Assembly (NCBI GenBank): GCA_021787555.1
Contig: JAJYLS010000015.1
Location: forward strand, 1-35,396
DNA from: Acidobacteriota bacterium
GTDB lineage: Bacteria > Acidobacteriota > Terriglobia > Bryobacterales > Bryobacteraceae
Direction: 5' to 3'
DNA: 35,396 bases
A program made the translations under genes and the position numbers. Shown here one piece after another: positions 14,913 through 22,940 of the stretch (position 1 is its first letter; each line of letters opens with the position of its first letter). The notes under the pieces were generated by a model. The model was not told the origin of the DNA and searched no databases. It saw nothing but the letters and a program-made list of their open reading frames with translations.

Positions 14913-17024
14913 ATGCGCCTTTGCGTTGGACTTTTTGTCGCGATCGCCGCCGTCGCGCAGCCGCTCGCTCCCTTCCGTCCCCCCGCCGTCCCCCTGGTCG
15001 CCCACGATCCTTATTTCAGCATCTGGTCGATGGCCGACCGCCTCACCGGCGACGTCACGCGCCACTGGACCGGCAAGCCCAACACCCTCACCGGCCTCGT
15101 CCGCATCGATGGCCAAACCTACCGCGTCATGGGCCACGGAGCCCGCCGCGTCCCGCTACCCGCGGCCGTGCTCGAACAGACGCGCCTCGAAGTCCTCCCC
15201 ACCCGCACCATCTATGAATTCGCCGGCCACGGCGTGAAAATCAGCCTGACCTTCTTCACCCCCGCCCTCCCCGACGATCTCGATGTCCTCTCCCGCCCCC
15301 TCACCTATCTCGAATGGACCGCCGCTTCCACCGATGGCGCGCCGCACGCCGTGTCCATCTACTTCGACGCCGGCGCCGACCTCGTGGTCAACACGCCCGA
15401 TGAGCCCGTCGAGTGGGCGCGCTTCGATCTCGACGGCCATCCCGTCCTCCGCATGGGTTCCCGCGAGCAACCCATCCTTGCCAAGCGCGGAGACGACCTG
15501 CGCATCGATTGGGGCTACCTCTACCTCGCACCCGATAAATCGGAAGGCGTTGCGCTGGCCGCCGGCAGCGGCAACGACGTGCGCGCCGCGTTCGAATCCT
15601 CCGGCCGCATGCCCGATTCCGACGACCTCTCGGAAGGCAGCGCGCGCGAAGTCCTCGCCGCGGCCCTCGATCTTGGCCGCGTGGGCGCCACGCCCGTCTC
15701 GCGCTACCTCATGCTGGCCTACGACGATCTCTACTCCATCGAATTCTTCCAGCGCCGCGAGCGCGCCTGGTGGCGCCGCAACGGCGCCGAAGCCGGCGAC
15801 CTGCTCCGCGACGCCCGCCGCGATCACGACTCGCTCCTCGCCCGCGCCCGCCGCTTCGATGATGAACTCGTCTCCGACCTCCGCCGCGCCGGCGGCGAAG
15901 AGTACGCCCGCCTCGCCACCCTCGCCTACCGCCAGACCCTCGCCGCCCACAAGCTTGCCGCCGATGCCGATGGCACCGCCATGTATTTCCCCAAAGAGAA
16001 TTTCTCCAACGGCTGCATCTCCACGGTGGATGTGATTTATCCCAGCGCGCCCTTCACCCTCCTCTTCAATCCCAGGCTCATCGAGGCGCAGCTTGCGCCG
16101 GTCATGGAATACGCCGCCATGCCCCGCTGGCATTGGCCCTTCGCCCCGCATGACCTCGGCACCTACCCGCAGGCCAACGGCCAAGTCTACGGCGGCGGCG
16201 AGCGCACCGAGACCAACCAGATGCCGGTCGAAGAAAGCGGCAACATGCTCATCCTCACCGCCGCCCTGGCGCACATCGAAGGCAATGCCGCCTTTGCCGA
16301 AAAGTATTGGCCGCAGCTCACCAAGTGGGCCGAGTACCTGAAGGCCAAGGGCCTGGACCCCGAAAACCAGCTCTCCACCGACGATTTCGCCGGCCACCTC
16401 GCGCACAATGCCAATCTCTCCATCAAGGCCATCCTGGCGCTCGGCGCCTACGGCGTCCTCTGCGATATGACCGGCCGAAAAGAGCAGGGCGCGAGCTATC
16501 GCAAAACCGCCGAGGAGTTCGCCGCCAAGTGGCAGCAGCTTGCCGCCGAAGGCGACCACTACCGTCTGGCTTTCGACCAGCCGGGCACCTGGAGCCAGAA
16601 ATACAACCTGGTTTGGGACAAGGTGCTCGGCCTGCACCTCTTCCCGCCGGAAGTGGCGCGCCGCGAAACGGCGTTTTATACGACGCACCAGAACAAGTAC
16701 GGCCTGCCGCTCGACAATCGCAAGACCTACACCAAGCTCGATTGGATTCTCTGGACCGCCACCCTGGCCAACGACCGCGCCGAATTCGAAAAGCTGGTCG
16801 GGCCCGCCTACCGCTTCGCCGCCGAATCGCCCAGCCGCGTGCCCCTGACGGATTGGTACGACACCGTCACCGCGCAGCAGCAGCACTTCCAGGCGCGCTC
16901 GGTGGTCGGCGGCCTCTTTATGAAGATGCTGGCCGATCCGGCCATCTGGAAGAAGTATGCCGGCCGCGCGCTTTCGGCACCGCAGCCGGTACCAGCCGCG
17001 CGTAATGCGGCAGCGGCCCGGTGA
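14913..17024 (+). CDS. Secreted glutaminase A-like protein (DUF5127/DUF4965/DUF1793 architecture)
   Basis: 703 aa. Sec signal MRLCVGLFVAIAAVAQ. The order matches glutaminase-A-type proteins: an N-terminal beta-sandwich (PPAVPLVAHDPYFSIWSMAD to about residue 330) followed by an alpha/alpha six-barrel (LATLAYRQTLAAHKLA, FPKENFSNGCISTVDVIYP, PHDLGTYPQANGQVYGGG, QMPVEESGNMLILTAALAH, DDFAGHLAHNANLSIKAI, YNLVWDKVLGLHLFP, DWYDTVTAQQQHFQARSVVGG). Family members were named from fungal extracellular glutaminase, but the fold is that of glycosidases, so the real substrate is open. The start is chosen at the signal peptide with TACTAT 6 nt upstream. Its 3' end overlaps the convergent phosphofructokinase gene by 107 nt. 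Confidence 0.85.
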   Translation: MRLCVGLFVAIAAVAQPLAPFRPPAVPLVAHDPYFSIWSMADRLTGDVTRHWTGKPNTLTGLVRIDGQTYRVMGHGARRVPLPAAVLEQTRLEVLPTRTIYEFAGHGVKISLTFFTPALPDDLDVLSRPLTYLEWTAASTDGAPHAVSIYFDAGADLVVNTPDEPVEWARFDLDGHPVLRMGSREQPILAKRGDDLRIDWGYLYLAPDKSEGVALAAGSGNDVRAAFESSGRMPDSDDLSEGSAREVLAAALDLGRVGATPVSRYLMLAYDDLYSIEFFQRRERAWWRRNGAEAGDLLRDARRDHDSLLARARRFDDELVSDLRRAGGEEYARLATLAYRQTLAAHKLAADADGTAMYFPKENFSNGCISTVDVIYPSAPFTLLFNPRLIEAQLAPVMEYAAMPRWHWPFAPHDLGTYPQANGQVYGGGERTETNQMPVEESGNMLILTAALAHIEGNAAFAEKYWPQLTKWAEYLKAKGLDPENQLSTDDFAGHLAHNANLSIKAILALGAYGVLCDMTGRKEQGASYRKTAEEFAAKWQQLAAEGDHYRLAFDQPGTWSQKYNLVWDKVLGLHLFPPEVARRETAFYTTHQNKYGLPLDNRKTYTKLDWILWTATLANDRAEFEKLVGPAYRFAAESPSRVPLTDWYDTVTAQQQHFQARSVVGGLFMKMLADPAIWKKYAGRALSAPQPVPAARNAAAAR

Positions 17025-18162
17025 GCGGCAGCAGGTAATCCGTAAACCCGCGCTCGACGTCGTTGCCACCCGCGCTCCGCCACTCCGCCGGAAACGGCCG
17101 CTCGTGGAGCGCCACGCGCTCGAACGGCGCCAGGCCGGTCGACGACCGGTACACGGGCCCCGGCTCGCGCACGATCGTCACCATCTGCCCCGATACTCCT
17201 TCGCACGCAGCGCGCACCGCCGCCGCCCCGCACATCTTCGACTCTTCCCAATCGAGCCTCGGCCGCTGCCAGCCGCTCACCCGCGCCAGCAGTCCCGGCT
17301 TCTCCGCGCGCGCTTTCACCTTCAGCCGCTCCGCCACGGTCGTCGCCAGCCGGTGCCCCAGGTTCGCCGCCAGCGTCCCACGCGACGCCACCATCCCGTC
17401 CGCGCCGAATCGCCCGCCGTGCTCGTCCTTCTGCCCTTCGCAGATCGCTACCAGGCAGCGCCCCAGCCGCCGGTGGACCGCCGCGATGTCGTCCAGCAAT
17501 TTTTCCAGCGGCAGCGGCCAATCGGGCAGGTAGATCAAATGCGGTGCGTCGTCCGGATCCTTCCGCGCCAGCACCGTCGCGGCCACAATCCATCCCGTGT
17601 TTCGCCCCAGCGTTTCGACGAATTCCACCTGCCCCGGCAGCGCGCGGTTGTCCTCGCCGATGTCCCGCACCGCCGCCGCAAAAAATCGCGCCGTGGTCGG
17701 ATAGCCGGGCGTGTGGTCGGTCTCGGCCAGGTCGTTGTCGATGGTTTTCGGAATCCCCACCACCTGCAACTCGTAGCCCGACTCCAGCGCCATTTTCTCG
17801 ATCGCCCGGGCCGTGCCCATGGAGCCGTTGCCGCCGGTATAGAAGAAGTAGCGCACGTCGTGCGCGCGCATCGCCGCGAGCGCGCGCTCCAGTTCCGCCG
17901 GTCCCGCCGCCAGCCGCGACGTTCCCAGCGCCGACGCGATGCCTTCGGCGGCGGCTTCGAGGACGGTCTGCGGCTGCGCGAACAGGTCGACCAGTTCATC
18001 CCGGAGGATGCCGTCCAGCCCGAACGCCGCGCCGTAGAGCGCGCCAATCTCCTTGTGCCGCCGCGCCTCCTCCACCACTCCCAGCAGGCTGGCATTCAGC
18101 ACCGCCGTGGGTCCGCCGCTGTGCGCCACCAGGGACACACCGCCTGATTTCCCCATGCTCAT
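16918..18162 (-). CDS. 6-phosphofructokinase, PPi-type-like
   Basis: 414 aa. ATG 18162 overlaps the stop of the upstream permease gene (ATGA), which supports this start. Motifs are SGGPTAVLNASLLGVV (phosphoryl donor loop), GGNGSMGTA at 110-118, PKTIDNDLAETDHTPGYPTTA at 138 onward (catalytic TIDND) and ETLGRNTGWIVAATVLA. The PKTIDND pattern and length suit the pyrophosphate-type or long group-III PFKs. At the GGDGS/GGDD position the sequence is GGNGS, with no acidic residue, which is odd because this acid helps hold Mg-phosphoryl donor. After PLPHYARL, where homologs usually end, an extra tail of about 28 residues is encoded antisense to the glutaminase-like gene. Confidence 0.85.
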   Translation of the reverse strand: MSMGKSGGVSLVAHSGGPTAVLNASLLGVVEEARRHKEIGALYGAAFGLDGILRDELVDLFAQPQTVLEAAAEGIASALGTSRLAAGPAELERALAAMRAHDVRYFFYTGGNGSMGTARAIEKMALESGYELQVVGIPKTIDNDLAETDHTPGYPTTARFFAAAVRDIGEDNRALPGQVEFVETLGRNTGWIVAATVLARKDPDDAPHLIYLPDWPLPLEKLLDDIAAVHRRLGRCLVAICEGQKDEHGGRFGADGMVASRGTLAANLGHRLATTVAERLKVKARAEKPGLLARVSGWQRPRLDWEESKMCGAAAVRAACEGVSGQMVTIVREPGPVYRSSTGLAPFERVALHERPFPAEWRSAGGNDVERGFTDYLLPLTGPLPHYARLVPAAVPKARGRHTSSRWPDRPASS

Positions 18163-18980
18163 TTCATCTTCAGAAACAGGGATACCGCCATCCCCAGCCC
18201 GATCAGAATCACGATCCGCCGCACCGCCGTCCGGCCCACGCGCCGCGCCGCGCCCGCGCCGCCGTATCCTCCGGCAATCGCCCCGATTGCCATGATCAGC
18301 ACGTCCGGCCAGTACACCATCCCCGCCCAGATGAAGTACACCGCCGCAATCCCGTTCACGCATCCGGCGAAAATCACCTTCAGGCTGTTCATCTCGTGGA
18401 TGTCTTTCAGCCCCAGGATGCTCAGCGCCGCCAGCATCAGGATGCCAATGCCTGCGCCGAAATAGCCGCCGTAGAGTCCCACCGCGAGTTGAAACAGCAG
18501 GGCGCCCGCCAGCCACCGGCCCGCGCTCCGCGTGCCGGCCTTCCCCGTGCCGAGGCGGCGCTGCACCGGTTCCTGCACGATGAATAGCAGCGTCGCGAAC
18601 AGGATCAGGAACGGCACCAGGCGGTCGAAAATGGCCGTCGGCGTCCAGCGCAACAGCACGGCTCCGGCCAGTCCGCCCACCAGGCTCGGCACGATCAGCC
18701 AGCGGAAGCGCGGCTCGGCCCTGCGCAGTTCCCGCCGGTAGCCCCAGGTGCTGCCCACCGTCCCCGGCCAAATGGCTACCGTGCTGGTGGCGTTCGCCGT
18801 CACGCCGCCAAGCCCCAGCCAGATGAGCGTCGGAAACGAAACCAGCGTACCACCGCCGGCGACCGAATTGATCGCGCCCGCCAGGAACGCCGCGGCAAAC
18901 GCCACGGCGCCGCGCCAGAGGTTCAGCGGGGCCTGTGCGCCGAGCACCGCGGCCGGGTAGAGATCCAGTAAATTGTGCAA
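18159..18980 (-). CDS. TauE/SafE (TSUP) family membrane permease
   Basis: 273 aa, about eight hydrophobic segments. The duplicated TSUP signature is present: GAINSVAGGGTLVSFPTLIWLG with ANATSTVAIWPGTVGS in the first half, and GLYGGYFGAGIGILMLAALS with MNSLKVIFAGCVNG in the second. The family exports or moves sulfite, sulfonates or other small organosulfur anions, and the assignment to a substrate is not possible. The start is a TTG at 18980, supported by TATGCT 6 nt upstream and by lack of a better in-frame ATG. It overlaps the phosphofructokinase start by 4 nt (ATGA), so the two are co-translated. Confidence 0.85.
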   Translation of the reverse strand: MHNLLDLYPAAVLGAQAPLNLWRGAVAFAAAFLAGAINSVAGGGTLVSFPTLIWLGLGGVTANATSTVAIWPGTVGSTWGYRRELRRAEPRFRWLIVPSLVGGLAGAVLLRWTPTAIFDRLVPFLILFATLLFIVQEPVQRRLGTGKAGTRSAGRWLAGALLFQLAVGLYGGYFGAGIGILMLAALSILGLKDIHEMNSLKVIFAGCVNGIAAVYFIWAGMVYWPDVLIMAIGAIAGGYGGAGAARRVGRTAVRRIVILIGLGMAVSLFLKMK

Positions 18981-18986
18981 CTTTCG

Positions 18987-18992
18987 AGCATA
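18987..18992 (-). promoter_or_regulatory. -10-like TATGCT before the TauE/SafE gene
   Basis: TATGCT on the minus strand ends 6 nt before TTG 18980. A possible -35 TTGGGA is 19 nt upstream. Confidence 0.35.
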
Positions 18993-19085
18993 ACGCGATT
19001 CCCGCTCGGAGTCCCAATCGCACCGTCGGATGGTCTATTTTTGCACTTTAGCCTCGGTTTATGGCAATTCAACCCGGCCTCCCCG

Positions 19086-19091
19086 TATACT
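19086..19091 (+). promoter_or_regulatory. -10-like TATACT before the Tes-like radical SAM gene
   Basis: TATACT ends 9 nt before ATG 19101, predicting a leader of about 2-3 nt. No clear -35 or Shine-Dalgarno site is visible. Confidence 0.4.
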
Positions 19092-19100
19092 CGTCGCATC

Positions 19101-20729
19101 ATGGCCGAATTCCAGGTAATACAGCCTGAAACTACCTATACAGGCTCCCCTATCCCCGTCGTCCCCAAAGGGTTGCCCAAGACCACGCGCTCGATGTGCC
19201 CCGAATGCAGCCAGCTCATCGATGCCCTCATTCGCGAGGACGCCGGCAAGGTCGTGATGGAAAAGCGCTGCCCCGAGCACGGCGAGTTTCGCGACATCGT
19301 CTATTCCGACGCCCGCCTGTACCTCAAGATGGAGGAGTGGACCTTCGGCGATAACCGCGGCCTGGAAAACCCCGCGGTCGCCAACGCCGCCCGCTGCCCC
19401 GACGATTGCGGCCTCTGCAACCTCCACACCAGCCACACCGGCCTCGCCAACGTCGATCTCACCAACCGCTGCAATCTCACCTGCCCGGTCTGCTTTGCCA
19501 ACGCCAACGCCGCCGGCTATGTCTACGAGCCGGATTTCGAGACCGTCCGCAAGATGCTCCAGGCGCTGCGCGACGAGCGCCCCGTGGCCTGCCGCATCGT
19601 GCAGTTCTCCGGCGGCGAGCCGACCATCTACCCGCGCTTCCTCGACGTCCTGCGCATGTCCCGCGAACTGGGCTTTTCCCACATCCAGGCGGCCACCAAC
19701 GGCCTCAAGTTCACCGACCTCGAATTCGCCGAGCAGTGCAAGGAAGCCGGCCTGCACACCCTCTACCTCCAGTTCGACGGCGTCTCCGACGAGGTCTACC
19801 GCCGCACCCGCGGCGAGCGCCTCTGGGAGCAGAAGCTGAAGTGCATCGAGAACGTCAAGCGCGCCGGCCTGAAAATCGTCTTCGTCCCCACCATCGTCAA
19901 GGGCCTGAACGACCACGAGATCGGCGACATCCTCCGCATCGCGCTCGAATATATCGAGTGCACCAGCGGCATCAGCTTCCAGCCGGTGGCCTTCACCGGC
20001 CGCATTGCGCGCCACGAGCTCGAAGCCAAGCGCTTCACCCTCTCCGATTTCGCCCACGCCGTCCAGCAGCAGACCGGCATCGCCGACCCGTACGAGGATT
20101 GGTTCCCGCTCTCCTGCGTCACGCCGTTCTCCAAGCTCCTCAGCGCCCTGCGCGGCGACGAGACCACCATGCTGAGCTGTCATCCGCACTGCTCGCTCGG
20201 CACCTACCTGTTCGTCGATCAGAACCGCCACGCCGTGCCGGTGACCCGTTTCATCGAGGTCGGTCCGATGCTCCGCGAGATGGATATCCTGGCGCGCAAA
20301 GCCGGCAAGCGCCGCGTCCAGTTCTTCACCAAGATTCAGGCGTGGAATAATCTCCGGAAATTTTTCCACGAGGAGAAAGCGCCCGCGGGCCTGACCTTTG
20401 ATAAATTCCTGCAAACCCTCCAGGGCATGACCGACAAACGCTACGGCCGCGGCGAGCGCGAGCAGGATGGCTTCACCTACCGCACCCTCATGGTGGCCGG
20501 CATGCACTTCATGGATTCGTATAACTACGACGTGGAGCGCGTGAAGCGCTGCGTGATCCACTACGCCGCGCCCAACGGCCGCATCTACCCTTTCTGTGCC
20601 TACAACTCCGGCCCGGTGTTCCGCGAGCGCATCGAGAAGGAATTCTCGATTCCCATGGACAACCGCGAGGAGTATCACCGCCTCGTCTGCGCCGCCAGAA
20701 AGGACCGCGGCTGCGTGACCGTGGGATGA
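19101..20729 (+). CDS. Radical SAM protein of the tetraether lipid synthase (Tes)-like family
   Basis: 542 aa, cytosolic. Cysteine sites in order: C33-x2-C36 with C57-x2-H60-G (rubredoxin-like N-terminal site), C99-x3-C103-x2-C106 (CPDDCGLCNLH), radical SAM cluster C124-x3-C128-x2-C131 (TNRCNLTCPVCFA), GGEPT at 171-175, then C339, C360-x2-x-C364 (CHPHCSLGTYLFV), and C-terminal C484, C499 (YPFCAYN), C530 and C538. Blocks ANVDLTNRCNL, YVYEPDF, QFSGGEPT, SHIQAATNGLK, YLQFDGV, FQPVAFTGRI and CHPHC are, from memory, shared with archaeal Tes (MJ0619), which joins two lipid tails by C-C coupling and has three 4Fe-4S clusters plus a rubredoxin-type iron. I infer a role in membrane-spanning lipid synthesis; another radical SAM reaction is possible. 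A TATACT precedes the start. Confidence 0.85.
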   Translation: MAEFQVIQPETTYTGSPIPVVPKGLPKTTRSMCPECSQLIDALIREDAGKVVMEKRCPEHGEFRDIVYSDARLYLKMEEWTFGDNRGLENPAVANAARCPDDCGLCNLHTSHTGLANVDLTNRCNLTCPVCFANANAAGYVYEPDFETVRKMLQALRDERPVACRIVQFSGGEPTIYPRFLDVLRMSRELGFSHIQAATNGLKFTDLEFAEQCKEAGLHTLYLQFDGVSDEVYRRTRGERLWEQKLKCIENVKRAGLKIVFVPTIVKGLNDHEIGDILRIALEYIECTSGISFQPVAFTGRIARHELEAKRFTLSDFAHAVQQQTGIADPYEDWFPLSCVTPFSKLLSALRGDETTMLSCHPHCSLGTYLFVDQNRHAVPVTRFIEVGPMLREMDILARKAGKRRVQFFTKIQAWNNLRKFFHEEKAPAGLTFDKFLQTLQGMTDKRYGRGEREQDGFTYRTLMVAGMHFMDSYNYDVERVKRCVIHYAAPNGRIYPFCAYNSGPVFRERIEKEFSIPMDNREEYHRLVCAARKDRGCVTVG

Positions 20730-20748
20730 GCGCGCCGCTGGCCTCGGT

Positions 20749-20754
20749 ACAATC
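20749..20754 (+). promoter_or_regulatory. -10-like TACAAT before hemW
   Basis: TACAAT ends 6 nt before the GTG at 20761, predicting a leaderless mRNA separate from the upstream radical SAM gene. Confidence 0.45.
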
Positions 20755-20760
20755 GTAGAG

Positions 20761-21840
20761 GTGGCCGGCGTTTATCTTTCCTATCCCTTCTGCGCGCAGA
20801 AGTGCACGTACTGCAACTTCGCCTCGGGCGTTTTTCCGCGCGCGCTGGAAGCCCGGTACCTCGACGCCTTGGCCGCGGAAATCCGCGTGCACCGCTGGGA
20901 ATGGAGGCCGGAGACCGTTTATCTCGGCGGCGGCACGCCGGGAAACATGGACCTGGATGCGCTCCGCTCGATCCTCGCTTTGATTCCCGGCGCGCCCTGG
21001 CTGGAAGCCACCATCGAAGCCGCGCCCGGCGCCATCGCGGCGGAGAAGGCGCGGGCGTGGGCCGCCGCGGGAATCAACCGCGTGAGCCTCGGCGTGCAGT
21101 CCTTCGTCGAAGCCGAGATTCGCCGCACCGGCCGCCGGCACACCGCCGAAACCGTCGCGCGCGATGTTGCGGCGCTGCGCGCAGCCGGCATCGCCAACTT
21201 CAATATCGACCTGATCGCCGGGCTTTCCGCGCAGACCGAAGCAAGCTGGCGCGAATCGCTCGATTGGATCGAGCGCCTAGCGCCGCCGCACGTTTCCGTC
21301 TACATGCTCGAAGTGGACGAGGACAGCCGCCTCGGCCGCGAGATGCTGCTCGGCGGCGTGCGCTACGGCGCGGCCGATACGCCCGGCGACGACCGCATCG
21401 CCGCGTTCTACGAGTTCGCCGTAGAGCGTCTCACGGCCATGGGCATCGCGCGCTACGAAATTTCCAACTTCGCGCGGCCGGGATTCGAATCGCACCACAA
21501 TCTGAAATATTGGCGGATCGAGCCGTACGCCGGCTTCGGCGCCGACGCCCATTCGTTCGATGGCACCGCGCGCCGGGCCAATCCGGAAACGGTCGAAGAG
21601 TACCTGCAAAACGCCCCGCCGCCGGCCGCCAGCCCCACCGGTCCCGACGAGCGCTTCTTCGTCGGTCTGCGCCTGATGGAGGGCATCCGGCCGGAGCCGG
21701 ACGAATGGCGGCGCTTCGCCGCGCCCATCCGGCGGTTCGTGGATGCCGGGCTGCTCGAATCCGCCGGCGGCGTGCTCAAGCTGACTTCGCGCGGCATTCT
21801 CTTATCCAACGAAGTTTTCCAGGAGTTCCTCCTCTCATGA
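20761..21840 (+). CDS. hemW: HemW-like radical SAM protein (heme chaperone family)
   Basis: 359 aa with a GTG start at 20761, chosen because [11 protein letters not shown] is the normal start of the family and TACAAT lies 6 nt before it. Radical SAM cluster C11-x3-C15-x2-C18 ([10 protein letters not shown]), then [34 protein letters not shown] and the C-terminal HemW domain ending in [13 protein letters not shown]. The family was once called oxygen-independent coproporphyrinogen oxidase (HemN-like), but the fourth cysteine of the true HemN CxxxCxxCxC is absent here (CNF), pointing to heme trafficking rather than decarboxylation. Its TGA overlaps the threonine aldolase ATG. Confidence 0.88.
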   Translation: MAGVYLSYPFCAQKCTYCNFASGVFPRALEARYLDALAAEIRVHRWEWRPETVYLGGGTPGNMDLDALRSILALIPGAPWLEATIEAAPGAIAAEKARAWAAAGINRVSLGVQSFVEAEIRRTGRRHTAETVARDVAALRAAGIANFNIDLIAGLSAQTEASWRESLDWIERLAPPHVSVYMLEVDEDSRLGREMLLGGVRYGAADTPGDDRIAAFYEFAVERLTAMGIARYEISNFARPGFESHHNLKYWRIEPYAGFGADAHSFDGTARRANPETVEEYLQNAPPPAASPTGPDERFFVGLRLMEGIRPEPDEWRRFAAPIRRFVDAGLLESAGGVLKLTSRGILLSNEVFQEFLLS

Positions 21841-22886
21841 TCGATCTGCGCAGCGATACCGTTACCAAGCCAACGCCGGCCATGCGGCGCGCGATGGCGG
21901 AAGCCGAAGTCGGAGATGACGTCTACGGTGAAGATCCCACGGTCAACCGGTTGGAAACCCGCGCGGCGGAAATCGCCGGCAAGGAAGCCGCTCTGTTCGT
22001 GCCAACTGGAACGATGGGCAACACTATTGCCGTCAAACTGCTCACCACGCACGGCCAGGAAGTGATCTGCGACGCTCGCGCGCACGTGACGGACTACGAA
22101 CTCGCCATGATGGCGTGGTTTTCCGGCTGCGTGCCGCGCACCGTTCCCACCGCCGACGGCATCCTCTCCTGGGAGCAGGTGGCGCGGCTGGCCAAGCCGG
22201 TGAACCCCTACTCCGCGCCCACCGGAATGATCGAGATTGAAAACACCCACAACATGTGCGGCGGTACGGTGTATCCAATCGAAACCATCCGCGAGATCTG
22301 CGATGGCGCGCACGAGCGCGGGCTCAAGGTCCACATGGATGGCGCGCGCATCTTCAACGCCGCGGCGGCCAGCGGCCTGACAGTCGCCGAGATCGCCGCG
22401 CCGGCCGATACGGTGATGTTCTGCCTCTCGAAGGCCCTGGGCGCGCCGGTGGGCTCGATGCTCGCCGGACCGGCGGAACTCATCGCCAAGGGGCGCCTCT
22501 ATCGCAAGCGCCTCGGCGGCGGCATGCGGCAGGCCGGCGTGCTCGCGGCGGCGGGGTTGGTGGCGATCGAGGAAACTCCGCTCAAGCTCGTGGAGGATCA
22601 CCGCAACGCTAGATTTCTGGCTGAAGGCCTCGCGCGCATTCCGGGCATCCGCATCGATCCGAAAAAAGTGGTCACCAACATCGTGATCTTCGACGCTGCC
22701 GGGACCGGCATTCCCACCGCCGAGATCAGCGCGCGGCTCAAGCAGAGCGGTGTGCTGCTCAACCCGATCAACGACCGCGAGATGCGCGCCGTCACGCATT
22801 ACGACGTGGACCGCGCCGGCTGCGCGCTCGCTCTCGATGCACTGGCGGAGGCGGTGCCTGCCCGCGCCGCGGCTTCACAGTTGTAG
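21837..22886 (+). CDS. ltaE: Low-specificity L-threonine aldolase
   Basis: 349 aa. [20 protein letters not shown] is the typical family start, and the ATG overlaps the hemW stop (ATGA), so translation is coupled. PLP enzyme of fold type [10 protein letters not shown] (phosphate binding), [11 protein letters not shown] with D168 contacting the PLP ring nitrogen, and [13 protein letters not shown] with K199 as the Schiff-base lysine. [16 protein letters not shown] is a strong family block. It cleaves L-threonine or L-allo-threonine to glycine and acetaldehyde. It is one of three threonine-related enzymes in the window, with tdh and thrC. Confidence 0.94.
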   Translation: MIDLRSDTVTKPTPAMRRAMAEAEVGDDVYGEDPTVNRLETRAAEIAGKEAALFVPTGTMGNTIAVKLLTTHGQEVICDARAHVTDYELAMMAWFSGCVPRTVPTADGILSWEQVARLAKPVNPYSAPTGMIEIENTHNMCGGTVYPIETIREICDGAHERGLKVHMDGARIFNAAAASGLTVAEIAAPADTVMFCLSKALGAPVGSMLAGPAELIAKGRLYRKRLGGGMRQAGVLAAAGLVAIEETPLKLVEDHRNARFLAEGLARIPGIRIDPKKVVTNIVIFDAAGTGIPTAEISARLKQSGVLLNPINDREMRAVTHYDVDRAGCALALDALAEAVPARAAASQL

Positions 22887-22940
22887 CCAAACTTATACAT
22901 CCTGGCGTGGCCTTGTGCCTTGTTAGACTAGCGTATATCC

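Noticed and set aside
15156-17069. 637-codon minus-strand frame opposite the glutaminase-like gene
   Set aside because: The plus strand carries the recognisable protein with signal peptide; the antisense product is repetitive and unlike any family.
18163-19023. Extension of the phosphofructokinase frame upstream to 19023
   Set aside because: The extra residues are the TauE/SafE gene read in another frame. The family start (SGGPTAVLN) and the ATGA overlap fix the start at 18162.
19059-20678. Long open frame (539 codons) opposite the Tes-like gene
   Set aside because: It is the antisense of a gene with clear motifs; its sequence is low-complexity (A, V, G, D, E, H-rich) and has no family features. 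High GC leaves such frames open.
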